64,000 bases of DNA from Symbiodinium natans. Taxonomy: Eukaryota; Sar; Dinophyceae; Suessiales; Symbiodiniaceae. The position numbers and the translations under genes were made by a program. Under the pieces are notes generated by a model, which had not been told where the DNA came from, ran no database searches, and saw only the letters and a program-made list of their open reading frames with translations. The DNA lies in the NCBI GenBank assembly GCA_905221605.1, contig CAJNDS010002734.1, forward strand, positions 485,308-549,307. The letters run 5' to 3'. Below are positions 8,801 to 19,868 of the stretch, piece by piece; position 1 is the stretch's first letter; every line of letters begins with the position of its first letter.

Positions 8801-11593
8801 CCCGAACTCAGAGATTTTCGCGTCAACGCCGCCAGAGAGGAGCGTCCGTCCATCACCACTCGCAGCTAAGGCCTCCGGGCAGCTACGAAAACACTGGCCG
8901 CGGCATGCGCGGGCATGTCAGGGTCGTGTGACAGCGACTGCTTCAGCGCTTCCCAAAGCATCGCGTGTGCCGTGGCTGAAATGAACCCACATACTATAAC
9001 ATAGTACAATATACTATAACATAGTATAATATACTATATAACATAGTATAATAGACTATAACACAGTATACTATACCATGATATAGTATAATACTATACT
9101 AGAATATAACAGAATATAACCCACATCGGCCCCATGGAGGCAAGCTCTCGTAATCTGGTCCAAGCCGCAAGGACGTCGGCCTGGTGCTGAGCGAATCGGT
9201 GGAGGAGCACACAGGCCACCTAAGCTCCAGTGAAACAAGGAATCCCCTGGTTCTCAGTAGGAAACTGAGGGAATGAGGGCCGTCTTTTATACCCTTAAAG
9301 GGATGATATCGGGCCCTCACTCCCTCACTTCCTACTACAGTAAGAGAGGGCGCAGCTTCCCTCTGAAGCAGAAGCTGAGGGAGCAGCCGTGTCCCAGATC
9401 TGCACCAATCCCAGGCTGTCCCCACTGGCCAGCATCTGGTCCTGCCGGTGCCCAAGACTGGCTGCTTCTTAGGAGTGAGGGCCCTGCAGAACCCCTTTAA
9501 GGGTATATATATATATATATATAGATAGATAGATATAGTGCCCTCATTCCCGCAGTTCCCTACTAAGAACCAGCGGGAAGATACGAAGATCTTGGAAGAG
9601 ATGCTCGGACTGACTGCTGGCAAGGCCTCGAGAGATACCAGGCTCCAAATCCTGCAGGGCGCTGGGAACATGTATTACCAATCTTCCTATTAATATTATG
9701 ATGATGATTATTATTATTGTTAGTATTCCTATAATCATTATGCTTATTCTTACGTAATCCTATTCTAGGTACCTCACGGAATCAAAGCATTCGACAGTGG
9801 TGCCAAGCAGCAGTGTCTGCCCTTGTGGAGGCTTCCTCGGTGCTTCGGAGAGGGTGGAGTTTGCTAAGGGCTGTTCGGGAAGATCCATACCTTTCATGAC
9901 CTCATCTACGCGACAAGTGGGGCCCAGCATCTCCAATTGCATGCTTCCTTCGCACACGCTAGTTTCGATGCTCCATTTGGAGATCTTGCCGTCAGCTCCA
10001 GCAAAGACTGCCCTGTCCTGCCAGGGCTCGCCAGAAGAGCCGGGCTGCCAGTCTAGACTCTAGCTAAACCCTAAACCCTAAACCCACATTGGGAGCCACC
10101 ACTACCCTGCACAAGAGGAGAACCGTGATGCTCCTGAATTGCCAGGCTAAGGAGACGGGAGGTGGCCACGCTGATGCGCTTGGTGTACATCAGCGACCCT
10201 GCTCCACCCGCCAAAGACACAACGCGGACTGTGCCATCCTCAGAACAGAGAACAAGAGCCCTCATTCCACAGCCTCCTCTCACCTAACTACGGTGTGAGG
10301 TCTGACCGCACGTGGTAAATCGTGTAAAGGGCAATGGTGCAGAGCATCGTCGCAAGCGGCAAAGAGGTGTTCCCCTTGCACCGACAGTCCCCAGATGGCG
10401 CCGCCGCCTGTGCAAGGCCACCCTATATGTGACCCTGACCTACCCGGAGCTTCCTTTCAAGCATTGTATGCAGGTTCCCGCGGTTTTCCCGCCTGGAGAA
10501 CAAGTTTCGATCGGCTCCAGCGTATCCACGTCCCATTCCGTGACTTCGCCGTGCAGCCCAGCAGATATCAGCCGCAGCTTCGGCGGGCCTTCTGCCTGCG
10601 GAGGTGTTGAGGGCACATGGTCAAAGCAGGACACACCATGGGGGTGTGCGATGTTAGGGGGTTACCTTATTGGGGTCCTTATTTGGTATCCTTACCAATC
10701 TGGAGGGTTTCTACACTACATTACGGGTCCCTTCCTAGCGTCAACACCCACATCGACCCCAAAGGTAGGCCCAGTGAAGAGCAAAGGGACAGAGTCCAGC
10801 ACCCAAACGAGGCTTCTCGGTCGCCGCCGAGAGTTGCCAGGGGCGGAGCTTCGCAAGTGCCAGGTCTCGGTGTCCCAGAGCTCGAGCGCTCCGTTCCTTA
10901 GCTTTGTAGAGGGGCAAGTAGCCAAACTGCGTAAGTGGCTAAGAGTCTGCATGTGTCTTTCTGAGGCCTCTGTCTGCACATCTGCGTGCTCCCGTCTTGA
11001 AGTTGACCGTATGCCTAGGTGAAGTTGCCAGTTCCTCGAATGAGCTCGAACCCTGGAACCTAAACCCCATGGCCTGAAAGCGCAAGCGGACTTGGCGCGT
11101 TCTTGACAAGAAAACCATGGATGGGCACCATGAGAGCTGTGAAAAAGGTACACTAATCTACTACTTGCGTACGAACTCAAAAAAAGCAAAAAACAAAGGT
11201 AATGATCCCCACATTGGCCTCAGAATACTTGCCTTGTTTTTTTTTTGGGGGGGGGGGTCTTAAGCACCTGGCAGAAATGTTGGGGAGACCCTCCATCTTT
11301 TGGCTGTGGGGATTTGAGCCCCGGACGTCCCTCAACAATCCTTGGAACTGAAAGCATCGATCGATGATCATGGTTCAACCCTGAGTTTCTAAGCTAAACC
11401 CCCCCCCCTGAATCCTAAACCATACACATTCTTCGTAGCAGTCGCTATGGGGTAGTATTGGCCTAAAAATTCGTCTCGGGCTCTCTCGGCCGACCGCGAG
11501 GCGGGGTGAAGAACCGGCCCCCGAGGGTGCAATGGCCAGTGAGTCGATGCCGACAGGTTGCCACTCACACACTCGGGTGCGCAGCAGCTCCAT
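2806..11593 (-). CDS. UTP4: UTP4/cirhin-like WD40 protein of the small-subunit processome, at least 12 exons
   Basis: UTP4 is a tandem beta-propeller protein of the nucleolar t-UTP complex needed for pre-18S rRNA processing. Blocks appear in the expected order on the minus strand: start MELLRTRVCEWQ (ATG at 11593; first exon to about 11484), NGALELWDTETWHL (from 10896), LISAGLHGEVTEWD (about 10590-10435), VLCSEDGTVRV and TSRLLSLA (about 10270-10150), VFAGADGKISKWSIE (about 10045-9760), IWSLVSLEALPAV (about 9645-9571), LASGDSLGLVQIWD (about 9457-9350), DGRTLLSGGVDAKISEFG (about 8900-8766), LVLCQKGQTLELWYLP (about 7250-7060), ISPDGKRVAASDMTGTRLFG (about 5870-5760), WLASADLAGAVNVFSLD (about 4866-4420), and C-terminal LPTPFERKKF (2935-2806, TAA). 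The Arg/Lys-rich end resembles the cirhin C-terminus. Some exons are certainly missing from this list. The introns are filled with TTTAGGG arrays and hairpins. The first intron (from 11483) keeps the frame only as GA-AG. The stop codon overlaps the start of a telomere-like array. Confidence 0.8.
3590..3660. repeat. AT-rich microsatellite (AT)n / (ATCT)n
   Basis: An AT run followed by several TCTA units, in a UTP4 intron or 3' flank. Confidence 0.9.
3907..4002 (+). repeat. Interstitial telomere-like array (TTTAGGG)
   Basis: About 13 perfect units, followed by a unique stretch (ATCGCTCACACTCGGACAAG) that recurs after another array at 5521. Just downstream, 4334-4362 is a four-unit TTCAGGG variant. 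Confidence 0.95.
5443..5622 (+). repeat. Mixed TTTAGGG/TTTGGGG arrays around a duplicated unique island
   Basis: Two arrays mixing TTTAGGG and TTTGGGG units flank about 45 bp of unique sequence nearly identical to 4001-4040. The whole stretch is UTP4 intron. Confidence 0.9.
6110..6655. repeat. Degenerate telomere-like arrays in both orientations
   Basis: C-rich degenerate units (CCCCTAAA, CCCTAGA) at 6110-6200 and 6403-6507, and G-rich TTTAGGG at 6308-6350 and 6601-6655. They lie head to head within about 500 bp of UTP4 intron. Confidence 0.85.
6712..6832. repeat. Hairpin (MITE-like) element, family M2
   Basis: Ends GAGGGTTCATGCGTG and GGTGCCCATGAACCTCCC are inverted repeats. Internal sequence has mirrored TAAGTACCC/GGTA blocks. 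Related copies are at 12970-13078 and 22150-22267. Located in a UTP4 intron. Confidence 0.7.
6952..7032. repeat. Near-perfect palindrome, family M6
   Basis: Arms GGGTGGTTGTCAAAATTATG and CATAATTTTGACAACCACCC with a short spacer rich in mirrored CCAAAA/TTTTGG. It begins a few bases after the apparent donor of the UTP4 exon ending near 7060. Confidence 0.9.
8991..9120. repeat. AT-rich tandem repeat (ACATAGTATAATATACTATA-like)
   Basis: Six or seven imperfect units of about 15-20 bp, each with TATAACATAGTA, in a UTP4 intron. Similar TA-rich strings occur at 39015-39115 and 40375-40560. Confidence 0.85.
9253..9352. repeat. Hairpin element, family M1, forming one end of a UTP4 intron
   Basis: Left arm CTCAGTAGGAAACTGAGGGA; right arm CTCCCTCACTTCCTACTACA. 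In the gene sense it starts GTAGTAGGAAGTGAGGG, directly at the end of the SGDSLG exon, and ends CCTACTGAG, so the element itself supplies GT and AG. Confidence 0.75.
9458..9570 (-). repeat. Hairpin element, family M1, coinciding with a whole intron
   Basis: In the gene sense the intron reads GTTCTTAGTAGGGAACTGC at its start and CTCCTAAGAAGCAGCCAG at its end. Joining after 9571 and before 9457 puts the IWSLVSL exon in frame with the SGDSLGLVQIWD exon. The 113-nt intron is therefore almost exactly the hairpin plus a central TA run. Confidence 0.65.
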
Positions 11594-11882
11594 GCTGTCT
11601 CTTATGCTAAGCTGGACAGCTGGAACAACGCCATCCTCGAGAGCAGTTGCTACGGATAAGAGAGGATGCTGCCTCTGCTGTCTTCGATGGAAAGTTAAGA
11701 GGATGCCATATGAGGGACATGCGGTAAGGTTCGGGGGCGGCTTGTTTCTGAGAACTGCGCGACTTTGACCTGTACCATGTCTCGTCGGAAGCATATGACT
11801 GCCTTAGGCAGGCTGTACCAACTAATCAATGCGTCGTTCCTTGACGTGAACCCAACTTGGGAGCCACAGCCTGTCCTGGTCC

Positions 11883-12708
11883 CTAACTCCTCCGTCCCTC
11901 CTGGCTGCGCTGCTGCCTGTCCCGCTCTTCCTTCTCCTGCATGTTCTTCCGCACATACCACGCGAGCACTCCCACAAGCCACCCGATCCCTTGTGCAAAG
12001 CGATGCTCTTGGGGAAGGACGTCGAGCGCCAAGTAGCGGGTCGCGCGATGGTTGCTCTCATTGTAGCCCAGCATGAAGCCCCAGCCAGCCGCAGCCAAAA
12101 TGCCTCCGGCATACGCTGCCTTCTCCAGCTTGTTCATCTGCTGCCATCGGTTCTTCCCACGCAAGCCATCGGCAATGTTTTGCAGATAAGTTCGGTCGTC
12201 TTGCGACAAGGAAGAAGAAGCCTCACCGTTCAGGAAGTCCTGGAGGCGGTGCCCGTTGATTTGGAGTTGGCCTCGGCACACCGGGCAGGTCGCTTCGCGG
12301 CCTTCCCGGCAAGCCGCCATCCAAGACTGGAGGCACCGCGCGTGGAAGTAGTGGTGTACCCCGCCCTGGCCTGCACAGCGCATGGCGGCCTCCCCTGGAT
12401 GGATCTCGTCGAAGCAGATCGGGCATTCCCCGTGCTCCTCCTCTGGGTGGACCTCCTCAGAAGGCGCGGTTGGAATGCAAAGCTCCGTGGCCACGTCCGC
12501 CGCGTTGGTGGCCAGGCGCCGTAGCAATGCGGGGTTGCCTTGCAGGGCTTGGTAGAAGCTGGGCTCCGCCAGGCTCTGCACGCTTGGGCCCAGCTGTGCG
12601 TAGATCGCCTGCGCTACAGCGACCACTTCCGAACGATCGGTGCTTGTGAAGATCAGCAGGCCGACTTCCGGATTTCCTGGATTCCGGACAACAAGCTGGA
12701 AGTCGCGG
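11883..12708 (-). CDS. RING-finger protein with two C-terminal membrane segments (3' exon)
   Basis: A single large exon follows a clear acceptor (TTTATTTCGCAG). A cysteine/histidine cluster beginning CPICFDEI, then HHYFHARCLQSW and CPVC, forms a RING-type zinc finger, with a longer than usual spacing between the third Cys and the first His. Downstream are two hydrophobic stretches (AYAGGILAAAGWGFMLGY and FAQGIGWLVGVLAWYV), then a Lys/Glu/Arg/Gln-rich tail ending at TAG 11883. It is probably a membrane-anchored E3 ubiquitin ligase, but substrate and compartment are unknown. The N-terminal half contains LLIFTSTDRSEVVAVAQAIY and no domain I recognise. Earlier exons must lie upstream; 12980-12800 and 13420-13195 are candidates. 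The stop is about 290 bp from the UTP4 start on the same strand. Confidence 0.75.
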
Positions 12709-12969
12709 CTGCGAAATAAAGACCAGGGAGGTGACACCTAGTTCATGGTTGGGATAATGTTAAAAGCTTAGATCTTTATTCCTTATAGGGTTTAAGTACC
12801 CTTAAAATATGTAAACTGGTACCCAACTATGACAAAGAGACCAGCAGCAGTGTCCCTGAAGGCTCCCTGTTTTCCGCGGTCAAGCCGCCCAAGGAAATCT
12901 CGGCACTCTGCGCTGAGCTCGAGCTTGGCGCGGAGCTTGCGCCGGGACCTTGGCTTACTTGGAGGATCT

Positions 12970-13078
12970 TGGAGGTTCATGGGTAGTCAGAAGTAGGGTT
13001 ATAAGTACCCTATAAACAAGGCTGTGTAACCACGATAATAGTAGTTCCCCTACTTATAACTACCATGAACCTTCAAGT
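12970..13078. repeat. Hairpin element, family M2
   Basis: Ends TTGGAGGTTCATGGGTAGTC and ACTACCATGAACCTTCAAG form inverted repeats, with mirrored AAGTAGGG/CCTACTT blocks inside. It lies between candidate exons of the RING gene. Confidence 0.8.
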
Positions 13079-13194
13079 AGCTCCGCTGCCCTAGCTGAGA
13101 TCCATCCACCCCTGGACATCTTCGAAGGGACCCACACTACACGTAGGCTACCAAGAGAGGAAGCGTTGTGACACCCATGACCTGTGAACCCCCG

Positions 13195-13420
13195 GCTCTT
13201 CGCACCAGCTGGCGCAAGGCTTGGCCCGCATCTGGCCCAGGCCCACATGGAGCAGAAGATGCAGCTGAAGATGGGGGCTTACCAGCAGCCTCGGAGGGCG
13301 CATGAGGCGCCGAGGGTGCCGTCGACCCGGTCGGTGGCGGCGGCTGTGCTGTCTCCTCGGCACTTGAACTCGTGAGAGTGCGGGTCCCATGCCAAGCTGA
13401 GAGTTCAAGCCCAAGGCACC
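13195..13420 (-). CDS. Possible Pro/Ser/Ala-rich exon
   Basis: One minus-strand frame reads as a low-complexity linker with runs such as EETAQPPPPTGSTAPSAP and ends near GQALRQLVRRAGG. Base composition matches neighbouring exons. No domain is recognisable. It could be an upstream exon of the RING gene or a separate gene. Confidence 0.3.
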
Positions 13421-14699
13421 GCTGCGAGGTCTTGGAGGAGCGCCTGAAGAAGAGTGGGCAAGAAGGGCACCAGATGCCTCGCCCCTCCCCAAATATGGGT
13501 GTACGATGGGAAGGTGACCCTAATATCGACCGCCAAATAGCTGGACTTGTAAGGATCCCAACAAGGTACCCCCCAAATATCGTAGCTTTCAAAATCGCAG
13601 CGACGCCTGAAAGGAGTCGGGGATCTTGATGTGCTTTCGGGCTAAGTCCTCCAAAGTTGTCGACGGCAAGGCCTCCCCAGGGATGCCATGTTAAAAACCC
13701 CCGGCGTCGGGTTTCGGGTTCCAGCAAGGCCTGGTAGCCAAACGAGGTGATGACGCGCTCGATGAATTGAACCTTGGATCCCTTTTATTGCAGCTCTTTC
13801 AGCTCTGCTCCGACAATACTTCAAAGAGGGGTTTCAGGGTGTATTCCTGTATTTCTGCAAGGGGTATTGAACAATATTATCCTAGAATATACTGGGGTAT
13901 GTGACAAAATACCAGGATATACTAAGAAGGTACTGCGCTCCGTGGCGACGCTTCATGCAGCTGCGTGGCCATCTGCTCCTGCGTGGCATACTTCGTCATC
14001 TGGATGTAACCGGACCTGGTGGCACCAAAGGCACTCAAAGCGACTTACGCTTCGTGGCCATCGAACACAAGGTTTAGGGTTGCTTAAAGGGCTTACTTGG
14101 GGGTGAGGGCCTGGGACGAAAGCTAGTTAAGGTACCCCCACGGAAGAGCTTCCGTCAACATGGCATCAACTACGCAGAAGGACAAGCACACGCAAAGGCA
14201 GCAGGTCGTGCCACCTTTTTTCTGGCGCAGGTGCCAATATTGAGGTGGCATTCCTTCTGGCAATGTGTTGGTGTGTTGCTTTGCTCTGCGGTGTTTTAGC
14301 ATCTTCCGGAGGGCTCTTTTTTGAAGCTCATGACACCACAACAGATGTTGCACTTGCCAGGCGAAGTTTGAAGTCTGTCCAATCCAGCTTTGAGGGATGC
14401 CAGACTCAAATCAACATCAAGGTTTCTGAGTCTTTTCTTGGGGGACTTGGGGGGCTTTTCTAGGGCCTGGGATCCACAGAGAACGGCGTTCATTTGCACC
14501 CAATATACGACAGAAATGAACGCCAGCCCGTTTCCCCAAAACCTGTGTTCGCCACCCGGAAACCGACCGGGTTTGCTGCGTTTCGTGGCGGAGCCTCCGG
14601 GGGCCCTGTATACCCTTCAGGTTGTAAGGGCTAGCTTTCGTGATAGGGTTGAGAGGGCTTTCTAGGGTTCTAGGGTTCAGGTGGTCCGGAGAACGTGCA

Positions 14700-14815
14700 G
14701 GGTGGCAGCTACAAGACATGCTCCTCAGCCCAGCCGAGGCGCTCATCCAACGTGGCATCACCCGGCTGGGGGGCTTTGGCGGCCATGGGAGAGGATGCGG
14801 CAACGACAGGGTCGG
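14700..14815 (-). CDS. Possible short terminal exon, unknown product
   Basis: Minus-strand frame with AKAPQPGDATLDERLGWAEE and a TAG stop. Composition is exon-like and it lies in the same one-way block. No family recognised. The surrounding 13.7-15.3 kb otherwise shows no supportable gene. Confidence 0.25.
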
Positions 14816-15512
14816 CTTTAAACACCCAAAGGGGCTGCAACCACTTTCGCCGTGACCTTTTGGGGGGGGACTAGCCGTAGCTGATGTGTCACAGCAACTC
14901 CCCTCAGCTGGAGCCAGAAGGTTGGCATTCTTTTACGGTTGGCTCAGCATATACAGCGCAGCTCCAACTTCGCGACGTTGCCAGACGCTACCACACAAAC
15001 ACATCACAAAGCCCCGCCTCTCTGGCCTTCTTCGACGCCGCGGCCTGTGAAAGGCTGGTCGAAAGCAGGCACTCCGAAGAAGACACGCAGCTACCAAGCA
15101 GGGTGCAGAGTACAAGGCTACAATTCCGACATGGTAAAGCACGGCAGATGTCTGCAGTGCGAGGACCGAGGCTCGGCTTTCCCGACGCATGCAACTTGCA
15201 AATCAGTTCTGCACCTCTGGTGAAACATGTGGTGCTGGATTTCAAGTGGGACTGAACACTATCTACCAATCCAGACCGAGACGCTTACAGGAGGGTTCTC
15301 TTCTCTCAGATTGATTCCTCTGAGTCTCACTTGTGCTGTGACTACCTCGTGCTAGAACTCTCTTCAGACCCTCCACGTGGCGGTTAAGTGAAACAAACGG
15401 GTCGTGCCCATCCTTTTCGAAAGGGAAGGGTAAACAAAGGATGTATAATTCGGTTGGCTGACACACGCTAAGGACACTTCGACCAGCTGTCTGACAAGAA
15501 CGGTCGTGGAGC

Positions 15513-16253
15513 TCAGTCCAAACGCGTAATCTGCCGAAGGGTGCTGTCGCGAGTGTTGCGGATGTCCTTCTTGGACAAGTCCTGCGTTGTGGCGGCACCG
15601 GCCGGCCCGGTGAGGGCCCCGTTGAAGCGCGTGCTCTGCTCGTAGCTGGTATACGGTGAGATGCCTCCGGGCGGTGCCGTCTGGGCGCCCGCAGGAATGG
15701 CACCGAAGGAGCCGAAGCCGGAACCTGAGGCGCCCATCGTGGCCTCTGCGCCGGGTAGGGCCTCGCAGGGGGATGTGAACATCCCTGAGATGCGAGGGTG
15801 CTGGGTGTGGCAGGGGAGGTGGGCAAGGCTGTGGACATCGCACACACTTGCAAAGCAACAAAGCTCCTCCATCTGATCCCGTGTGAGCTGCGCGTCCTGC
15901 GGCCAAGGCTGTGCTCACCTGCTGAACAACTCCGATTATCTTGGAATGCTCCCGAGTCTTTTCGGGACCCAAGCGGCAGCTTGGTCTACACCACGGCGCT
16001 CCTCCAGTGGATCTGCGTTGGCGGTTGAAAGGATCGTCTGCCGCAGCTCCCGCAGTGACTGGTTGGCCGCACGGGTCGTGACATCCTGAGCAGCAGGAAC
16101 CGTGTGCATATCTCTTCGGCCCTTCGCACCGCAACGCACGCCAGCACACTTCCCCCCATCTCCCCCTTCTTCCTTGGCCGACAGCATGGCCGTCGTCTTC
16201 TGCTTTACCGCCCGCCGCTCGGCCGCTGTCTTGGGGAGGAAGTAGTTGTTCAC
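15513..16253 (-). CDS. Uncharacterised protein, about three exons
   Basis: Exon-like blocks in order: MNNYFLPKTAAERRAVKQKT (ATG at 16253), then DVTTRAANQSLRELRQTIL (about 16090-15985), then a Gly/Ala/Ser-rich block with GISPYTSYEQSTRFNG and a charged end DLSKKDIRNTRDSTLRQITR before a stop at 15513. The amphipathic Arg/Leu/Thr-rich segments suggest short coiled coils. I do not recognise the family. The junctions are inferred from composition and AG acceptors only. Confidence 0.4.
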
Positions 16254-16799
16254 TTGGCGCCTCCCGCACGCACGTCTTTAGGACCACCCAGAATGACGTG
16301 CGTCAAACACAGGATCAAACACGAGAGCGAAGGAGGAATTTTGCAGGCCGTGGTTCCTTCGCCACTTGTGCATGTGCAGCATGCCTCAGGCAGGGTAAAA
16401 AACAAAGGATGGCCTCGAACTAAGGCCGCTTGGATACGTCTAACAGGAGCGAACTACAACCACAACCCCCTGCCCGACACAGCTCTCTTGCTTGGGAATG
16501 ACTTCCAGCCAAGTCGCCCAACAAGCGGCGCCGCGTCAGCACGCCACGCCAGCGTCTCTGGATCATCAAGACCACGTCCTGGAGCATTTCGAGCAGTTTT
16601 GATTCTTGAAGCGGCCGAAGCGCTTGCTACTAGGTCAAAGAATGACCCACTAAGGACACCCGGCTAACCAAGACTTGCTAAGCAACGGTCTCAAGTCCTT
16701 TCTCTTCTTGAAGTTCCGGCGCGCTTCGATGCCCTTCACCCAACCTTCCGCAAAAGGCGCAGTTTGGCAAACCCACTTAAAGGGCTCACAAATACTCAA

Positions 16800-17180
16800 G
16801 ATCTGGCCTTGCAATTGGCTGAGTGCCCAGAGTACACGAGGTCGAGCTCTGCGCATGTGCTCCTGTTCGCAGCCAGAAAGGATATGTCGAGGAAAAGGGC
16901 AGCGGAGCATGTGCCAAGCTCCTGGAAAGCTGGATCCAGGCGCTCTAGCAGCACCAGCAAATCCTCAGCTTCACACACGCAAGTGGAAGAAGGCTGCGGC
17001 ACGACTGGCAGGCTGCTTTGGATGCAATAGGTCGAGCCCCGAGCCATCGCATCCATAAACAGGTGCAACCTCCAGCAAATCCCAGACTGCGCATGAAGCG
17101 GACAAGATGCCCCAAACCGAGCCAGGAAACATGCGGTTGCCCTTGGCGTGCAGCATGGTGAAACATTCCTCAGCACGCAC
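16800..17180 (-). CDS. Uncharacterised exons
   Basis: Two coding-looking blocks on the minus strand: HVFVRAEECFTMLHAKGNRM with SGLDLLHPKQPASRAAAF (about 17200-16980), and LLVLLERLDPAFQELGTCSA with FLDISFLAANRSTC (about 16965-16850). They may belong to one gene. No domain recognised. Confidence 0.3.
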
Positions 17181-17319
17181 AAACACATGTCCAGTTGCTG
17201 TAGCGCGGGCCAGCGCAGGCCAGGTCGAACAGGCCCTAAACCCTTTGTGCAAAGGCGTCCTCGATACGCTGCCGCCGAAGGTGACCCCCGTAAGCTGTCG
17301 AACCCCAAACCCCTTTTTG

Positions 17320-17515
17320 CCCCAAACCCTACACACCCTAAACACCCCTAAAACACCTCTAAACACCCCTAAACACACCCCCAAACACCCCTAAACACCT
17401 TACACCCCCCTAAACACCCCTAAACCATCAAACGCCCCTAAACACCCCTAAACACTCCTAAACACCATCAAACACCCCTAAACACCCTCAAACACCCCCG
17501 AAACACCCCTACAGC
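17320..17515 (-). repeat. Variant telomere-like decamer array (CCCCTAAACA)
   Basis: About 18 imperfect units of CCCCTAAACA on the plus strand. The unit looks like CCCTAAA with three extra bases. It sits between the uncharacterised exons and the B-box-like gene. Confidence 0.9.
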
Positions 17516-17519
17516 AAGT

Positions 17520-19190
17520 ACCCGTAAATAAAGCCTCAGCGTCTGTGCACATCAACTCCTGGGTTTGCTCGGAGAAGATCGTGGCGCGAACGTTCTGGCA
17601 CTGGTTGCACATGGGGACGACCGCCACCTGCAGGAAGGCGGGACACCCTTCTTGCGCCAGGGCCCTCAAGGACACCCTACACCTACACCCTAAACATCCC
17701 TGAGCCCTAAGCCTTCTTTCCGTCCAAGCTCTGACCCCTAGAACCGTTTGCGCATTCAAGGGGAGGTCAAGGGGTTTGCTTGAAGGTTCATGGGTGGGTA
17801 TACGCGGGACACAAGGTGGGGCAGGTCACTGGCATGGGTCTACGTTAAGGTGCGGGGCTGCTTTTTGACGCCACCCGGCCATGGTCTGCTATTCGACGAG
17901 TAGGTATTCTACATGTTGCCTACTTTTCTGGTGCCCTCGGCTTGTCCTTGCAGCACCCTCGGCCCCCAGATACAGTGGCCTTGGAGGCGGTGTGCTGGCG
18001 CCGGTGGCCTCGGGACGATCTCGGAGCAGCAAGGCTAGAAAGACAGGGCCGTACTCTCAAATTCTCCACAGGTTCAATCACCTAATTGATAGCTGCACCT
18101 TGGCGTTGGGGCCTTGGGGTTTAGAGGGTTTAGCAAAGCATTCCCTCTGGTCTGCGAGTGGCCGTTGAAGTGACACTTCCAGAAGCATTGCACGCAGTAG
18201 TTGTCCAAGCAATAATCCTGAGTCGAAGAATCAACCGTGTCTGCCAGGCAAACGAGAAGTGCCTCCTGCTAGCTCTGACACTCTGAAGACACCTTTTTTT
18301 AAGACTGGAACTGAGGCCAGCGCCTAAACTCCAAACCTTTTTTTTTAATACAAAAAAACCCAGTTCCAGCTAAGGCACGCATGCGAAGGCTGCTGGGCGA
18401 TCTTCACATTCCTGCAGCAAGACGTATTTGGGCTCTTCTGAGTTCAGGTTCCCAAATATTGTAAGGGCAGGTATGATAATAGGTACCCGATGAGGGACCC
18501 CCCATATAATTAGAGAACCTGCCAGTGTGCAGTTCTCCAGGATAATGGTCCCTCTTTTGGGTAACCTACACGTGAGGCTCCTCAACTTTATGGCTAAGGC
18601 CCAACAAAGAGGGGATCACGATTTTGGAGGACGGGCCATGCATCCAGACATGTCCACGCCGCTTGCTTGCGCAGAACCGGCCTCGCAGCGCTTCTGCGGC
18701 TCAATCACGTCGCCATCCTGAGCGTCGTGGGTTTTTGTTCACACCCGCCTGGCCCGCTACACCGGAGATGGTTCAGGAACATCAGGAACATACCCGGACT
18801 AGAGGCAAGCTGGGCAGACTGAGCCGGCCACTGACACGCTCACAAGCATGGACTTGTGCTGCAATCGATTTCCACGTCGATGCATGTCTTCAAAGCACTT
18901 GAAGCAGAAGTAGTCCTCAGGATGGGCGAGTGCACTTGTGAAAGGAGTCCTGGTTTGGGCTCGCGGGCTCAAAAACCCCTTGCACTCCTAACCTGCTAGT
19001 TATCATTGCTGGTGGCTGAAGTCCGCCACTCAACACAACATTGCCAGAGCTACACTAGAAACACGGAGAGTGGACATACACCGGCCTCGCAGTTGGCACA
19101 GAAGACCTGCGGCTTCTTCACCGCGCAGGTTGAGCACAGGCTGCCGCAGGCGGTGGTGAGGAAGGTGTGGTTCTTCCTGCGAGAGGAAGG
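17520..19190 (-). CDS. B-box-like zinc-finger protein, several exons
   Basis: Four Cys/His clusters appear in order: TACGSLCSTCAVKKPQVFCA with NCEAGVC (about 19180-19080), DYFCFKCFEDMHRRGNRLQH (18913-18855), DYCLDNYCVQCFWKCHFNGH (about 18225-18170), and PMCNQCQNVRATIF with CTDAEALFTG (about 17620-17522). The CxxC-x-CFxxxHxxGxxxxH pattern is that of B-box-type zinc fingers, which usually mediate protein contacts. Introns contain TTTAGGG relics and a short hairpin at 18442-18524. Start, end and total exon number are unknown. It could be two genes. A related cluster lies at 28.1-28.4 kb. Confidence 0.5.
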
Positions 19191-19458
19191 CAGAAGCCTT
19201 CGGGGCAACCCGAAGTTGGGAAGAGCCCAATGCGCACGCAGCACCAGCGGCCATCTTTTTTTCCCCGGCTTTCTCTGTGAGATTCTAAGATGAAATCGAA
19301 TCCACGGAGGGAGGACGCCCTCCCAGGAGGAGCTCATCGAGATGAGCAGATTAAACAAGTTTGGGGAGGCTTCCCTGCCCATGCCAAGACACCCACGGGC
19401 CCATGCTTTGTGGTCGTAAGTTCGGTCTCATGGGATCTTGAGCTGCCCAACCCCCCTG

Positions 19459-19520
19459 AACCCTAAACCCTAAACCCCTAAACCCTAAACCCTAAATCCT
19501 AAACCCTAAGCCCTAAACCC
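19459..19520 (-). repeat. Telomere-like array (CCCTAAA on plus strand)
   Basis: Eight or nine units with small variants, C-rich on the plus strand. Confidence 0.93.
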
Positions 19521-19649
19521 ACATGTCCCACGAGCAGTGGCTTGGTGGAGGGCGGACTTCAGAACTAAGGACCCCTTGCTTCCACGCTGTGGCAGACGCC
19601 CGTGGCCTTCTCGAAGCCAGGCACAGCATGCCGCAAGATCATCATAGAG

Positions 19650-19868
19650 TAGTTATGAAGTCAGTGCTTAATTGGGATTATAATGGGAGGTACTGTAATC
19701 CCCAAAAAGGACTGTTAGTACAAGGGGGAACATCCCAACCTAGTAGTCATGAAGTTCTATAAACTGGGATGTTCCCCCTTATACTAACAGTCCTTAATTG
19801 GGATTCTAATAGGGGGGTACTGCAATCCCCAGTTAAGGACTGCTAGTACAAGGGGGAACATCCCAACC
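19650..19868. repeat. Two adjacent hairpin elements, family M3
   Basis: A half copy (about 19660-19742, ending GGGGGAACATCCCAACC) is followed by a full copy (19765-19868) with arms CTGGGATGTTCCCCCTTATA and ACAAGGGGGAACATCCCAAC. Other copies are at 32060-32155, 32279-32393, 37884-37985 and 44258-44363. Confidence 0.85.
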
